Of a stretch of 64,000 nucleotides of DNA, positions 36,080 through 45,604 are shown piece by piece. The stretch's first letter is position 1. Every line of letters starts with the position of its first letter. A program made the position numbers and the translations under genes. Location: contig NZ_FNFQ01000011.1 of the NCBI RefSeq assembly GCF_900101175.1, positions 62,001-126,000 on the forward strand, in the 5' to 3' direction. The stretch comes from Stenotrophomonas pavanii (GTDB taxonomy: Bacteria; Pseudomonadota; Gammaproteobacteria; Xanthomonadales; Xanthomonadaceae). Below the pieces are notes generated by a model. That model was given only the letters and a program-made list of their open reading frames with translations, was not told the DNA's origin and did no database searches.

Positions 36080-36862
36080 ATGGTTGAGCCCATCGTCATC
36101 GAAGGGCAACGTGCCTGGCTGAAGCAGTACGGCAAGGGAAGCCGGGCAATGGCCCTGGGCCTGCTCAATTTTGTTGCGCGCCGTTTCCATCTGGATGCGC
36201 TGCGCCCGCCACCGCATCGCGGCGGCGATGCGGCACGCGAAACCGAAGCCCGGCGCCTGGGGGAACTGCAGGCACAGGGCGTGAACGTGCCCGACGTGCT
36301 GGGCACCGGCCACGCTGCACTGGTGATCGGCGACAACGGCAGCTCGTTCAATACCTGCCTGCGTGAAGCCGATGAGGCCGGCCGCGATCGGCTGGTGATG
36401 GCGGCGATGCAGTCCATCGCCCAGGCGCATGCGCGCGGGGCCTATTTCGGCCAGCCCTTGCCGCGCAACCTCACCTGGGATGGCGAGAAGGTCGGCTTCA
36501 TCGACTTCGAGGAAGATCCGCTGGAAGTGATGGACCTGTCCGAAGCGCAGGCCCGTGACTGGCTGATGTTCGGCTATGGCGTGGCCAAGTACTACGCCGA
36601 CCGCCCCGAGCACCTGCAGGCGATGATGGCCGAAGCGATGGGCGACGTTCAGGCGCCGGTACGCGAGCACGTGCATGCGGTCAGTGGCCGCCTGCGCAGC
36701 CTGGCCCGGGTCTGCATGAAGCTGGGGCGTTCAGCGCGCGCGCTGGCCCATTCGATCTTCATCACCCACGGCGCCAGTACGGCCGGGGTGCTGATGCTGG
36801 TGGGGCTGTGCGTGGATTTCCTCGCCGACGGCGATCTGGACGTGCTGCAGCTGTTCTGCTGA
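36080..36862 (+). CDS. Small protein-kinase-like protein
   Basis: 260 residues. A reduced kinase fold: GQPLPRNLTWDGEKVGFIDFEEDPLEVMDL holds the catalytic-loop Asn and DFG-like D-F-E, as in Mn-dependent Bud32/RIO-like and LPS kinases; HAALVIGDNGSSFNT resembles a hinge region. The N-terminal lysine is not obvious. The last 35 residues are hydrophobic (STAGVLMLVGLCVDFLADG) and could anchor it. It sits inside the fab cluster between fabH and fabD. Substrate unknown. Confidence 0.7.
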   Translation: MVEPIVIEGQRAWLKQYGKGSRAMALGLLNFVARRFHLDALRPPPHRGGDAARETEARRLGELQAQGVNVPDVLGTGHAALVIGDNGSSFNTCLREADEAGRDRLVMAAMQSIAQAHARGAYFGQPLPRNLTWDGEKVGFIDFEEDPLEVMDLSEAQARDWLMFGYGVAKYYADRPEHLQAMMAEAMGDVQAPVREHVHAVSGRLRSLARVCMKLGRSARALAHSIFITHGASTAGVLMLVGLCVDFLADGDLDVLQLFC

Positions 36863-36871
36863 TGGCTGACA

Positions 36872-36912
36872 GGGGTCAGATCCCTTTTCCTGCGGAAAAG
36901 GGATCTGACCCC
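36872..36912. repeat. Palindromic GGGGTCAGA hairpin (copy 2)
   Basis: A perfect 17-bp inverted repeat beginning GGGGTCAGATCCC and ending GGGATCTGACCCC, loop CCTGCGG. Same family as 6613-6651. It starts 10 bp after the kinase-like gene. Confidence 0.8.
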
Positions 36913-37022
36913 GTTGCGCTTGCCCGGCCGCGCTCCATACGCCTGCATACGCGCACGTACAGACGACACAGCGGATTCGCCCTTATCATGGCCCGCTTCG
37001 ATTGCAACAAGCGGATGACCGC

Positions 37023-37967
37023 GTGACCGTATCCACCCTCGCTTTTGTCTTCCCCGGCCAGGGCTCGCAGTCTGTGGGCATGGTGGCCGAGCTGGCCGAA
37101 CTGCACCCGCAGGTGCGTGAAGCCTTCACCGAGGCATCCGATGGTGCCGGCGTCGACCTGTGGGCGCTGTCCCAGGGTGGCCCGGAGGAAATGCTCAACC
37201 GTACCGAATACACCCAGCCGGCCCTGCTGGCGGCAAGCATCGGCGTGTGGCGCGCCTGGAACGCCGTGGGCGGTCCGCGCCCGTCGGTGCTGGCCGGCCA
37301 CAGCCTGGGCGAGTACACCGCCCTGGTTGCCGCAGGCGCGCTGAGCCTGCATGACGGTGCGCACCTGGTGCGCCTGCGCGGCCAGCTGATGCAGGAAGCC
37401 GCACCGGCCGGTGTCGGCGCCATGGCCGCCGTGCTCGGCGCCGAAGACCAGCTGGTGCTGGACGTCTGCGCCGAAGCGGCGGGCAGCCAGGTGGTGGTGC
37501 CGGCCAACTTCAATTCGCCGGGCCAGATCGTGATCGGTGGCGACGCCGACGCGGTCGACCGTGCGCTGGCGCTGCTGGCCGAGAAGGGCGTGCGCAAGGC
37601 GGTCAAGCTGGCCGTCAGCGTGCCCTCGCACACCCCGCTGATGCGCGAAGCCGCCAACCGCCTGGCCGAGGTGATGGCCGGCCTGTCCTGGCAGGCGCCG
37701 CAGCTGCCGGTGATCCAGAACGTCGATGCCCGGGTGCACGACGGCGTGGACGCCCTCCGCACCGCGCTGGTCCAGCAGCTGTACCAGCCGGTACAGTGGA
37801 CCGGGTGCGTGCAGGCGCTGGCTGCCCGTGGCGTCACCCGGATCGCCGAGTGCGGCCCGGGCAAGGTGCTGACCGGCCTGGTCAAGCGCATCGACAAGGC
37901 CATCGACGGCCGTCCGCTGGCCACTCCGGGCGACTTCGAAGCCGCCCGCGAGGCGTGGTCGGCCTGA
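37023..37967 (+). CDS. fabD: Malonyl-CoA:ACP transacylase
   Basis: 314 residues from GTG 37023 (MTVSTLAFVFPGQGSQSVGM). Active-site S94 in LAGHSLGEYTA, FPGQGSQ oxyanion motif, catalytic His in VPSHTPLM, Gln in NVDA region. An upstream TTG at 37002 is open but adds residues before the conserved start. Confidence 0.97.
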   Translation: MTVSTLAFVFPGQGSQSVGMVAELAELHPQVREAFTEASDGAGVDLWALSQGGPEEMLNRTEYTQPALLAASIGVWRAWNAVGGPRPSVLAGHSLGEYTALVAAGALSLHDGAHLVRLRGQLMQEAAPAGVGAMAAVLGAEDQLVLDVCAEAAGSQVVVPANFNSPGQIVIGGDADAVDRALALLAEKGVRKAVKLAVSVPSHTPLMREAANRLAEVMAGLSWQAPQLPVIQNVDARVHDGVDALRTALVQQLYQPVQWTGCVQALAARGVTRIAECGPGKVLTGLVKRIDKAIDGRPLATPGDFEAAREAWSA

Positions 37968-38048
37968 TTCCCCTGTTCCTGCCGACCGTGCCGGTCGCCG
38001 CTGCAAGCGGCACGGGTGCGGCGGTCGCCCCAGCCTGAGGAAAACATC

Positions 38049-38792
38049 ATGAGCAAGCCCCTGCAGGGTGAAATCGCACTGGTCACCGGCGCCAGCCGTG
38101 GCATCGGTGCCGCCATCGCCGATCTGCTGGCCGCCCAGGGCGCCACCGTCATCGGTACCGCCACCACCGAATCCGGCGCTGCCGCGATCGGCGAACGCCT
38201 GGCCGCCCACGGTGGTCACGGCCGCGCGCTGAACGTCACCGATGCCGCCGCGCTGGACAGCGTGCTCGATGGCATCGCCAAGGAATTCGGCCCGATCTCG
38301 ATCCTGGTCAACAATGCCGGCATCACCCGCGACAACCTGCTGATGCGCATGAAGGACGAGGACTGGGCGTCGATCATCGACACCAACCTGACCAGCGTGT
38401 TCCGCACCAGCAAGGCGGTGATGCGCGGCATGATGAAGGCGCGCAAGGGCCGCATCATCAACATCGCATCGGTGGTGGGCGTGACCGGCAATGCCGGCCA
38501 GGCCAACTACGCCGCGGCCAAGGCCGGCATCATCGGCTTCAGCAAGTCGCTGGCCAAGGAAATCGGTTCGCGCGGCGTCACCGTCAATGTTGTCGCACCT
38601 GGCTTCATCGACACCGACATGACCAAGGCGTTGCCGGAAGAAGCGCGCACCGCGCTGATCAACGACATCGCCCTCGAACGCCTGGGATCGCCGGAAGACA
38701 TCGCCCATGCGGTGGCCTTCCTGGCCAGCCCGGCTGCCGGTTACATCACCGGCGAAACCCTCCATGTGAACGGCGGCATGTACATGCCGTAA
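38049..38792 (+). CDS. fabG: 3-oxoacyl-ACP reductase
   Basis: NADPH-dependent short-chain reductase, 247 residues. TGASRGIG cofactor motif (13-20), NNAG (88-91), catalytic S141, Y154, K158. ATG 38049 after a GAGGAAA ribosome site; 81 bp from fabD. Confidence 0.97.
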   Translation: MSKPLQGEIALVTGASRGIGAAIADLLAAQGATVIGTATTESGAAAIGERLAAHGGHGRALNVTDAAALDSVLDGIAKEFGPISILVNNAGITRDNLLMRMKDEDWASIIDTNLTSVFRTSKAVMRGMMKARKGRIINIASVVGVTGNAGQANYAAAKAGIIGFSKSLAKEIGSRGVTVNVVAPGFIDTDMTKALPEEARTALINDIALERLGSPEDIAHAVAFLASPAAGYITGETLHVNGGMYMP

Positions 38793-38944
38793 GCAAGGGG
38801 CGCAGGGATTGCGCCGCAAGTGGTTGATCTGCGGAGGTTTTTGCTGCAATGCAAGGCCGCGCCGGTTTCCACTACACTATCCCACGGCCATCGCCCTTGA
38901 TGGCGACCACTTTTGAACCACAACTCCATCTGGAGCGAGATCCC

Positions 38945-39184
38945 ATGAGCACCATCGAAGAACGCGTCAAGAAAATCGTCGTCGAACAGCTTGGCGTCAA
39001 GGAAGAAGAAGTCACCAACAGCGCATCGTTCGTCGATGACCTGGGCGCTGACTCGCTGGACACCGTCGAGCTGGTGATGGCCCTGGAAGAAGAATTCGAG
39101 TGCGAGATCCCGGACGAAGAAGCCGAGAAGATCAGCACCGTGCAGGCCGCCATCGACTACATCAAGGCCCACGTCAAGGCCTGA
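38945..39184 (+). CDS. acpP: Acyl carrier protein
   Basis: 79 residues, acidic; phosphopantetheine attachment S37 in [13 protein letters not shown]. The 152-bp gap before it is longer than elsewhere in the cluster and probably contains its own promoter, but no clear -35/-10 pair was seen. Confidence 0.98.
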   Translation: MSTIEERVKKIVVEQLGVKEEEVTNSASFVDDLGADSLDTVELVMALEEEFECEIPDEEAEKISTVQAAIDYIKAHVKA

Positions 39185-39326
39185 TGTCAGACGGCAGTGC
39201 GCGCGCGGGCCACGCTCGCCGCGCACCGCACCCCATGGGGCCGCTGTTGCGGCCCCGTGTGTTTGGGCATCACACCGAAGCAAACCGCGTTGCCCGTTGA
39301 AATCAGCCGGGCCAGGAGAATCAGCA

Positions 39327-40589
39327 ATGAAGCGTCGCGTCGTCGTAACCGGCCTGGGTATCGTCTCGCCGTTGGGCAATGATCTGGCCAGCAGCTGGGA
39401 AGGCATCACCCACGGTCGTTCGGGCATCGGTCCGCTGACCAACGTTTCTGATGCCTATCTGGATCGGTTCACCACCAAGATTGCCGGTGAGGTCAAGGGA
39501 TTCGACATCACCGCCGACAATGAACTGTTCGGCAAGTTCCGGGTCAGCGGCAAGGATGCCAAGAAGATGGACCCGTTCATCCATTACGGCCTCGGTGCCT
39601 CGTTCATGGCCCTGCACGACTCGGGCCTGGAGATCACCGACGCCAATGCCGAGCGCATCGGCGCCATCGTCGGCGCCGGCATCGGCGGCCTGCTCGGCAT
39701 CGAAGAGCAGACCATCGAGTTCCATGAGGGCAAGAAGATCTCGCCCTTCTACGTGCCCAAGACCATCATCAACATGCTGCCGGGCCAGCTGAGCATCATC
39801 ACCGGCCTGAAGGGCCCGTCGTTCTCGGCGGTGTCGGCGTGCGCGACCTCGAACCACTCGATCGGCACCGCGATGCGCATGATCCAGTACGGCGACGCCG
39901 ACGTGATGGTGGTCGGTGGTGCCGAACGTGGCTCGTCGCCGACCGCCGTGGGCGGTTTCTGCGCGATGAAGGCCATGAGTACCCGCAATGACGCCCCGGA
40001 ACAGGCCTCGCGCCCGTGGGACAAGGACCGTGACGGCTTCGTGCTGGGCGACGGCGCCGGCATCCTGATCCTGGAAGAGTACGAGCACGCCAAGGCACGT
40101 GGCGCGAAGATCTACTGCGAACTGGCCGGCTTCGGCGCCAGCTCCGACGCGTACCACATGACCGCACCGAGCGAGAACGGCGAAGGCGCCGCGCGCTGCA
40201 TGGCCATGGCCATGAAGGACGCGGGCGTGACCCCGGAACAGGTGGGTTACCTCAACGCGCACGGCACCTCCACGCCGCTGGGCGACCTGGGCGAGACGAT
40301 GGCGATGAAGACCGCCTTCGGCGACCACGCCTACAAGATGATGGTCAGCTCCACCAAGTCGATGACCGGCCACCTGCTGGGTGCTGCCGGCGGCGTGGAA
40401 GCGATCTTCTCGGTGATGGCACTGCAGGACAACGTCATCCCGCCGACCATCAACCTGCAGCAGCCGGGCGAAGGCTGCGACCTGGACTATGTGCCCAACG
40501 AAGCACGCCAGGCCAAGGTCGACGTGGTGATGTCCAATGGTTTCGGCTTCGGCGGCACCAACGGCACGCTGGTCTTCAAGCGCGTCTGA
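39327..40589 (+). CDS. fabF: 3-oxoacyl-ACP synthase II
   Basis: 420 residues. Catalytic C172 ([12 protein letters not shown]), His in [11 protein letters not shown] and His in [10 protein letters not shown]. Start ATG 39327 ([18 protein letters not shown]) after an AGGAG site. Elongates and adjusts fatty acid composition. The acpP-fabF order is the classic one. Confidence 0.97.
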   Translation: MKRRVVVTGLGIVSPLGNDLASSWEGITHGRSGIGPLTNVSDAYLDRFTTKIAGEVKGFDITADNELFGKFRVSGKDAKKMDPFIHYGLGASFMALHDSGLEITDANAERIGAIVGAGIGGLLGIEEQTIEFHEGKKISPFYVPKTIINMLPGQLSIITGLKGPSFSAVSACATSNHSIGTAMRMIQYGDADVMVVGGAERGSSPTAVGGFCAMKAMSTRNDAPEQASRPWDKDRDGFVLGDGAGILILEEYEHAKARGAKIYCELAGFGASSDAYHMTAPSENGEGAARCMAMAMKDAGVTPEQVGYLNAHGTSTPLGDLGETMAMKTAFGDHAYKMMVSSTKSMTGHLLGAAGGVEAIFSVMALQDNVIPPTINLQQPGEGCDLDYVPNEARQAKVDVVMSNGFGFGGTNGTLVFKRV

Positions 40590-40596
40590 CCGAGGT

Positions 40597-40652
40597 GTAG
40601 CGTCGGGCCATGCTCGACGCCGCGTTCTACGGAGCCGCCGCAAGGCGGCTTC
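40597..40652. repeat. SMAG-like unit followed by a second hairpin after fabF
   Basis: GTAG-headed unit with GCGTCG/CGACGC arms (40597-40620), then GGAGCCGCC-GCAA-GGCGGCTTCC (40631-40652). Between fabF and pabB; possible weak terminator. Confidence 0.65.
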
Positions 40653-40681
40653 CGTGCATCTGAACCCCAGAACTGGCTGCC

Positions 40682-42046
40682 ATGACCCACGCACCGCTGA
40701 TCCACCCGCTGCCGCACCCGATCGATCTGCTGGCCCTGCAGCAGCATGACCCGGCGCGCTTCCCGCTGCTGATGGAATCCACTGCCTCGGGCACCGCGCA
40801 GGGCCGCTGGAGCCTGCTGCTGGCCGCGCAGGGCGATGGCCTGCGACTGGATGCGGATGGCCAGGTGCGCGACCAGCACGACGCGGTGCACGCCGGCAGC
40901 TTCCTGCAGGTGCTGGACCGTGCCTGGCAGCGCGACCGCCTGCCGCATGACGGCAGCCACAGCCTGCCGTTCCGCGGCGGCTGGGCGTTGATGCTCGATT
41001 ACGAAGTGGCCAGCCAGATCGAACTGGTGCTGCCGGCGCGCGCACGCGAGGATGGCCGCCCGACCGCGCTGGCGCTGCGCTGCCCGGCCGCGGTGCTGCA
41101 CGACCACCACAACGACGCCAGCTTCGTCATCGCAGAAGGCGGCGAGCAGACGTTGCTGGATGCGCTGGTGGCACTGGCCACGGCCGCGCTGCCCGAAGCC
41201 GGGCAGGGCTGGCAGCCGCCGCAGGCGGTAGGCGAGGATGCGCCGCAACGTTTCACCGACGGTGTGCGCCGGGTAATCGAGTACCTGCGTGCCGGCGATG
41301 TGTTCCAGGTGAACCTGTCGCGGCGCTGGAGCGCGCAGTTTGCCGCGCCGGTCAGCCCGCAGGCGCTGTACGCGCAGCTGCGCCGCGCCAATCCGGCACC
41401 GTTCGCCGGCCTGTTCAGCGCGCACGGCCGCCATGTGGTCAGTTCCTCGCCGGAGCGGCTGGTGTCGGTGCATGCCGGGCATGCGCAGACCCGTCCGATT
41501 GCCGGCACGCGTCCGCGCTTCGAGGGGGACGATGATGCCGCGCGCATCCAGGAGCTGGTCGGCCACCCCAAGGAGCGCGCCGAACACGTGATGCTGATCG
41601 ACCTGGAGCGCAACGACCTGGGCCGCATCTGCCTGCCCGGTACCGTGGTGGTCGACGAGCTGATGACCGTGGAGAGCTACGCGCACGTGCACCACATCGT
41701 CAGCAACGTCAGCGGCCACCTGCGCCCGGAGGTCACCCCCGGCGAGGTGATCGCCGCCACGTTCCCCGGTGGCACCATCACCGGCTGCCCCAAGGTGCGC
41801 TGCATGCAGATCATCAGCGAGCTGGAGCAGGTGCCGCGCGGTGCCTACACCGGCGCGTTCGGCTGGCTGAACCGCGACGGCGACCTGGACCTGAACATCC
41901 TGATCCGCACCGCCGAAGTGGATGGCCACCAGGTCAGCTTCCGCACCGGCGCCGGCATCGTGGTCGATTCGGACCCGGACAAGGAACTGGACGAGACCCG
42001 CGCCAAGGCCCGAGGCCTGCTGCGCGCGCTCGGCCAGCAGGGGTAG
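40682..42046 (+). CDS. pabB: Aminodeoxychorismate synthase component I
   Basis: 454 residues, folate pathway: makes 4-amino-4-deoxychorismate from chorismate. Chorismate-binding domain in the C-terminal half: AGDVFQVNLSRRW, PIAGTRPR, KERAEHVMLIDLERNDLGRIC, FPGGTITGCPKVRCMQIISELE, GAYTGAFGW and TGAGIVVDSDP. The PIAGT motif is that of PabB rather than TrpE. Its TAG stop (42044-42046) is part of the GTAG head of a SMAG repeat. Confidence 0.94.
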   Translation: MTHAPLIHPLPHPIDLLALQQHDPARFPLLMESTASGTAQGRWSLLLAAQGDGLRLDADGQVRDQHDAVHAGSFLQVLDRAWQRDRLPHDGSHSLPFRGGWALMLDYEVASQIELVLPARAREDGRPTALALRCPAAVLHDHHNDASFVIAEGGEQTLLDALVALATAALPEAGQGWQPPQAVGEDAPQRFTDGVRRVIEYLRAGDVFQVNLSRRWSAQFAAPVSPQALYAQLRRANPAPFAGLFSAHGRHVVSSSPERLVSVHAGHAQTRPIAGTRPRFEGDDDAARIQELVGHPKERAEHVMLIDLERNDLGRICLPGTVVVDELMTVESYAHVHHIVSNVSGHLRPEVTPGEVIAATFPGGTITGCPKVRCMQIISELEQVPRGAYTGAFGWLNRDGDLDLNILIRTAEVDGHQVSFRTGAGIVVDSDPDKELDETRAKARGLLRALGQQG

Positions 42047-42115
42047 TGCCGGCCGCTGGCCGGCAACCTTATTCATCCACGATCCACGCGCTTGCCGGCC
42101 AGCGGCCGGCACTAC
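42043..42115. repeat. SMAG inverted dimer overlapping the pabB stop codon
   Basis: GTAGTGCCGGCCGCTGGCC... (from 42043) and its inverted partner ending GGCACTAC at 42115. Same subfamily as 1847-1918. The repeat supplies the last codons' stop for pabB. Confidence 0.88.
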
Positions 42116-42242
42116 CGAACCGGTGGGTGCCAGTGTTGTGGTGGGTGCCGACCGTTGGTCGGCACGGGTGTGTGGCCCCGGTCATGACCCCAATCCACCG
42201 GCACGGTATCCTGCACGACGGAATCGAGTTCAGAGGTAGTCC

Positions 42243-43304
42243 ATGGCGGGAGCCAAGCGCGGGTGTCTGTTCGTGGTAACGCTGGTGGTGGTGCTGGGCG
42301 CCGTCGTGGCCGGCGCGGGCGCGTGGTTCTTCTACCAGCAGACCCGGTTCGCCGATGCCCCGATCACCCCGACCGCCGAGAGCGTGGTCATCGCCAGCGG
42401 CGATGGCATGAACAGCGTGCTGCGCAAGCTGCGCGAGGCCGGCGTGGACGAGGGCCAGGATACCCAGTGGCAGTTGCTGGCGCGCCAGCTCGATGCGGCC
42501 GGCAAACTGAAGGTGGGCGAGTATGCGCTCAGTGGCGATCTGACCCCGCGCGAGCTGCTGCTGCGCATGCGTGCCGGCAAGGTGCTGCAGCACCGGGTCA
42601 CGATTGTCGAGGGCTGGAACATCCGCCAGTTGCGTGCCGCGCTCAAGCGCGCCGAGCCGCTGCTGCACACCACCGATACCCTGGATGACGCTGCGTTGAT
42701 GCAGCGCCTCGGCTTCGGTGGCCAGCATCCGGAAGGCCGCTTCCTGCCGGAGACCTACGTTTACCAGCGCGGCGACAGTGATCTGGACGTGCTCAAGCGC
42801 GCCCACGCCGCGATGGAAAAGGCGCTGGACGAAGCCTGGGAAAGCCGCGCGCCGGACCTGCCGATCAACACGCCCTACGAGCTGCTGACGCTGGCCTCGA
42901 TCATCGAGAAGGAAACCGCGCTGGCCAGCGAACGACCGCAGATCGCCGGCGTGTTCACGCGCCGCCTGAAGATCGGCATGCGCCTGCAGACCGACCCGAC
43001 CGTGATCTACGGCCTCGGTGCTGCGTATGACGGCAACATCCGCCGTCGCGACCTGACCACCGATACGCCGTACAACACCTATACCCGTGCCGGCCTGACC
43101 CCGACCCCGATCGCCATGCCCAGCCGCGATGCGCTGATGGCGGCCGCACAGCCGGCACCGGGCGACGCGCTGTACTTCGTCGCCGTGGGCGATGGCAGCG
43201 GCGCGCACGTGTTCTCGCCCAGCCTGGACCAGCACAACGCCGCCGTAGCCCGCTACCTGCAGCAGCTGCGCCAGCAACGTACCCAGGAGACCCCGGCGCA
43301 ATGA
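42243..43304 (+). CDS. mltG: Endolytic murein transglycosylase MltG (YceG)
   Basis: 353 residues; one N-terminal membrane helix (about 8-28, GCLFVVTLVVVLGAVVAGAGAWFFY), LysM-like middle, and catalytic domain with the Glu in LASIIEKETALASERPQIAGVF and LQTDPTVIYGLG...YNTYTRAGLTPTPI. Cuts nascent glycan strands to set their length. Overlaps tmk by ATGA. Confidence 0.96.
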   Translation: MAGAKRGCLFVVTLVVVLGAVVAGAGAWFFYQQTRFADAPITPTAESVVIASGDGMNSVLRKLREAGVDEGQDTQWQLLARQLDAAGKLKVGEYALSGDLTPRELLLRMRAGKVLQHRVTIVEGWNIRQLRAALKRAEPLLHTTDTLDDAALMQRLGFGGQHPEGRFLPETYVYQRGDSDLDVLKRAHAAMEKALDEAWESRAPDLPINTPYELLTLASIIEKETALASERPQIAGVFTRRLKIGMRLQTDPTVIYGLGAAYDGNIRRRDLTTDTPYNTYTRAGLTPTPIAMPSRDALMAAAQPAPGDALYFVAVGDGSGAHVFSPSLDQHNAAVARYLQQLRQQRTQETPAQ

Positions 43305-43966
43305 GTCCCGCGCTGCTTCGCCACCCGCGTTTCGTCAGCCTGGAAGGCGGCGAAGGCGCCGGCAAGACCACCGCCATCAATGCCATCCGTGACTGCCTGC
43401 GCAGCCACGGCCACGAGGTGGTGCTGACCCGCGAGCCGGGCGGTACGCCACTGGCCGAGCGCATCCGCGGCCTGGTGCTGAAGCCCGATGCCGAAATCGC
43501 CGCTGAGCCGCTCAGCGCCGAAGCCGAGCTGCTGCTGGTGTTCGCCGCACGCGCCCAGCATGTGCGCCAGGTGATCCGACCGGCGCTGCAGCGCGGTGCC
43601 TATGTGCTGAGCGATCGCTTCACCGATTCCAGCTATGCCTACCAGGGCGGTGGCCGCGGGCTTGACCCGCAGTGGATTGCCGACCTGGAGCGCCGCGCGG
43701 TCGGCCTGCTGCCAGGGCTGACCCTGCTGCTGGACGTGGATGTGGCCGTCGGCCGCGCGCGCGCCAACGGTCGTGACCTGTGGCCGGACCGCATCGAGAG
43801 CGAGCAGGACGATTTCTTCCAGCGCGTGCGCGAAGTGTTCCGCAGCCGCGCACAGCAGGACCCGCAGCGCTTCGCGCTGATCGACGCCGGCCAGGTGCAG
43901 GAACGCGTGGCCGCCGATGTGGTCGCACGTATCGAGCGTTGGCTGCAGGACGGGGAGGGCGCATGA
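43301..43966 (+). CDS. tmk: Thymidylate kinase
   Basis: 221 residues: P-loop EGGEGAGKTT, DR motif in LSDRFTDSSYAYQGGGRG, LID region RARANGRDLWPDRIE. Overlaps mltG by 4 bp and holB by 4 bp. Converts dTMP to dTDP. Confidence 0.97.
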   Translation: MSPALLRHPRFVSLEGGEGAGKTTAINAIRDCLRSHGHEVVLTREPGGTPLAERIRGLVLKPDAEIAAEPLSAEAELLLVFAARAQHVRQVIRPALQRGAYVLSDRFTDSSYAYQGGGRGLDPQWIADLERRAVGLLPGLTLLLDVDVAVGRARANGRDLWPDRIESEQDDFFQRVREVFRSRAQQDPQRFALIDAGQVQERVAADVVARIERWLQDGEGA

Positions 43967-44919
43967 GCACGTTTTCGCCGTGGCAGCAGCGCGCGTTCGA
44001 CCAGACCGTGGCCGCGCTCGATGCGGGTCGCCTCGGTCATGGCCTGCTGATCTGCGGCCCGGCCGGGCTGGGCAAGCGCGAGGTGGCGCTGGCGCTGGCC
44101 GACCACGTGCTGGCGCAGGGTGATGCAACGCACGCCACGCGTACGCGCCAGCTGATCGCCGCCGGCACCCATCCGGACCTGCAGCTGGTCAGCTTCATTC
44201 CGAACAAGAGCGGCGACAAGCTGCGTACCGAGATCGTCATCGAGCAGGTGCGCGAGATCACCGACAAGCTCGCGCTGACCCCGCAGTACGGCGTGGCGCA
44301 GGTGGTGATCGTCGATCCGGCCGATGCGATCAACCGTTCGGCCGCCAATGCGCTGCTGAAAACCCTGGAAGAGCCGCAGCCCGGACGCTACCTGTGGCTG
44401 ATCAGCAGCGACCCGGCACGCCTGCCGCAGACCATCCGCAGCCGTTGCCAGCGCCTGGAATTCAAGCTGCCGCCGCAGCACGAAGCATTGGCCTGGCTGC
44501 AGCAGCAGGGCCACAGCGAAGCATCGGCGCGCGAAGCGCTGGAGGCCGCCCGCGGCCATCCCGGGCAGGCCGACAACTGGCTGCGCGAAGACGGCCTGAG
44601 CCTGCGCCGCGAAGTCGGTCGAGATCTGGAACAGCTGGCCGCCGGCAAGACCGGCGCGGTGGAGCTGGCGCAGAAGTGGTGTGGTGATGACAACGCGGCG
44701 CTGCGCCTGCGCTTCGCTGCCGACCTGGCGCTGGCCCAGGCCAGCACCGATGCCTTGACCGCGCCGGAGCGATTGCACAAGCTTGCAGCCTGGTTCGATG
44801 CGGCCAACCGCACCCGCGACCTGCTGCGCACCACGGTGCGTGCAGACCTTGCGGTGGTCGAGTTGCTGCTGGCCTGGAACAAGGTGAACGAGCGGCCTGC
44901 CGCAAGGGGAAATCGATGA
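43963..44919 (+). CDS. holB: DNA polymerase III delta' subunit
   Basis: 318 residues, clamp-loader wall protein: GPAGLGKREVALALA, VIVDPADAINRSAANALLKTLEEP and SSDPARLPQTIRSRCQRLEF. The zinc-binding Cys set is reduced compared with E. coli. ATG 43963 after GGGGAGGG. mltG-tmk-holB-pilZ is a standard order. Confidence 0.95.
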   Translation: MSTFSPWQQRAFDQTVAALDAGRLGHGLLICGPAGLGKREVALALADHVLAQGDATHATRTRQLIAAGTHPDLQLVSFIPNKSGDKLRTEIVIEQVREITDKLALTPQYGVAQVVIVDPADAINRSAANALLKTLEEPQPGRYLWLISSDPARLPQTIRSRCQRLEFKLPPQHEALAWLQQQGHSEASAREALEAARGHPGQADNWLREDGLSLRREVGRDLEQLAAGKTGAVELAQKWCGDDNAALRLRFAADLALAQASTDALTAPERLHKLAAWFDAANRTRDLLRTTVRADLAVVELLLAWNKVNERPAARGNR

Positions 44920-45269
44920 GTGCCAGCAACGCCCGCCAGGGCATCCTGTCCCTGGCTGTGAAGGACAAAGCCGCGCTGTACAGCGCGTACATGCCGTTCG
45001 TGAAGAATGGCGGCATCTTCGTGCCCACACCCAAGCGCTATTTCCTGGGCGACGAGGTGTTCCTGCTGCTGACCCTGCCCGATTCCAGCGAGCGCCTGCC
45101 GGTGGCCGGCAAGGTGATCTGGGTGACCCCGGCCGGCGCGCAGGGCAACCGTACCGCCGGCATCGGCGTGCAGCTGGCCGACGGTGCCGAAGGCGAGGGC
45201 GTACGCCACAAGATCGAGACCCTGCTGGCCGGCCTGACCGGCTCGGACAAGCCGACCCATACGATGTGA
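44916..45269 (+). CDS. pilZ: PilZ-domain protein (type IV pilus)
   Basis: 117 residues: MSASNARQGILSLAVKDKAALYSAYMPFVKNGGIFVPTPKRYFLGDEVFLLLTLPD. This is the atypical PilZ of type IV pilus assembly, which lacks the RxxxR c-di-GMP motif; no such motif is visible here. Overlaps holB by ATGA. Confidence 0.93.
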   Translation: MSASNARQGILSLAVKDKAALYSAYMPFVKNGGIFVPTPKRYFLGDEVFLLLTLPDSSERLPVAGKVIWVTPAGAQGNRTAGIGVQLADGAEGEGVRHKIETLLAGLTGSDKPTHTM

Positions 45270-45332
45270 GGGGCGCCGGGCCATGCCCGACGGCGACCTC
45301 GAAACACCCGTGAACACGAATGTGAAAAACTG

Positions 45333-45360
45333 TTGACGGCCTCTGAAAAGCCCCTATAAT
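45333..45360 (+). promoter_or_regulatory. Sigma-70 promoter of tRNA-Val
   Basis: TTGACG (45333-45338), 16-bp spacer, perfect TATAAT (45355-45360), 20 bp before the tRNA. Confidence 0.88.
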
Positions 45361-45380
45361 GAGCGGCTCAGCAACACACC

Positions 45381-45455
45381 GGGCGGTTAGCTCAGCGGTA
45401 GAGCATTGCCTTCACACGGCAAGGGTCACAGGTTCGATCCCTGTACCGCCCACCA
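45381..45455 (+). tRNA. tRNA-Val (anticodon CAC)
   Basis: 75 nt with encoded CCA. Acceptor GGGCGGT/ACCGCCC, anticodon stem TTGCC/GGCAA with loop TTCACAC giving CAC, T arm CAGGTTCGATCCCTG. Confidence 0.97.
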
Positions 45456-45477
45456 TTTAAATTCAGTGTGTTGCAGA

Positions 45478-45502
45478 AGAAGCCGGCTTATGCCGGTTTT
45501 TT
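45478..45502 (+). terminator. Terminator after tRNA-Val
   Basis: AAGCCGGC, TTAT, GCCGG followed by TTTTTT; short but with a clear T-run. Confidence 0.8.
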
Positions 45503-45604
45503 CGTAACTGCAAGGTAGTAGCGGAACGGCCATAGGATCGGCGGCGGTTGCGCAATTGTAGTCCTGTGGTTAAGACTTAGCCTGAGCCTGGCAGGGGGAG
45601 CCGG

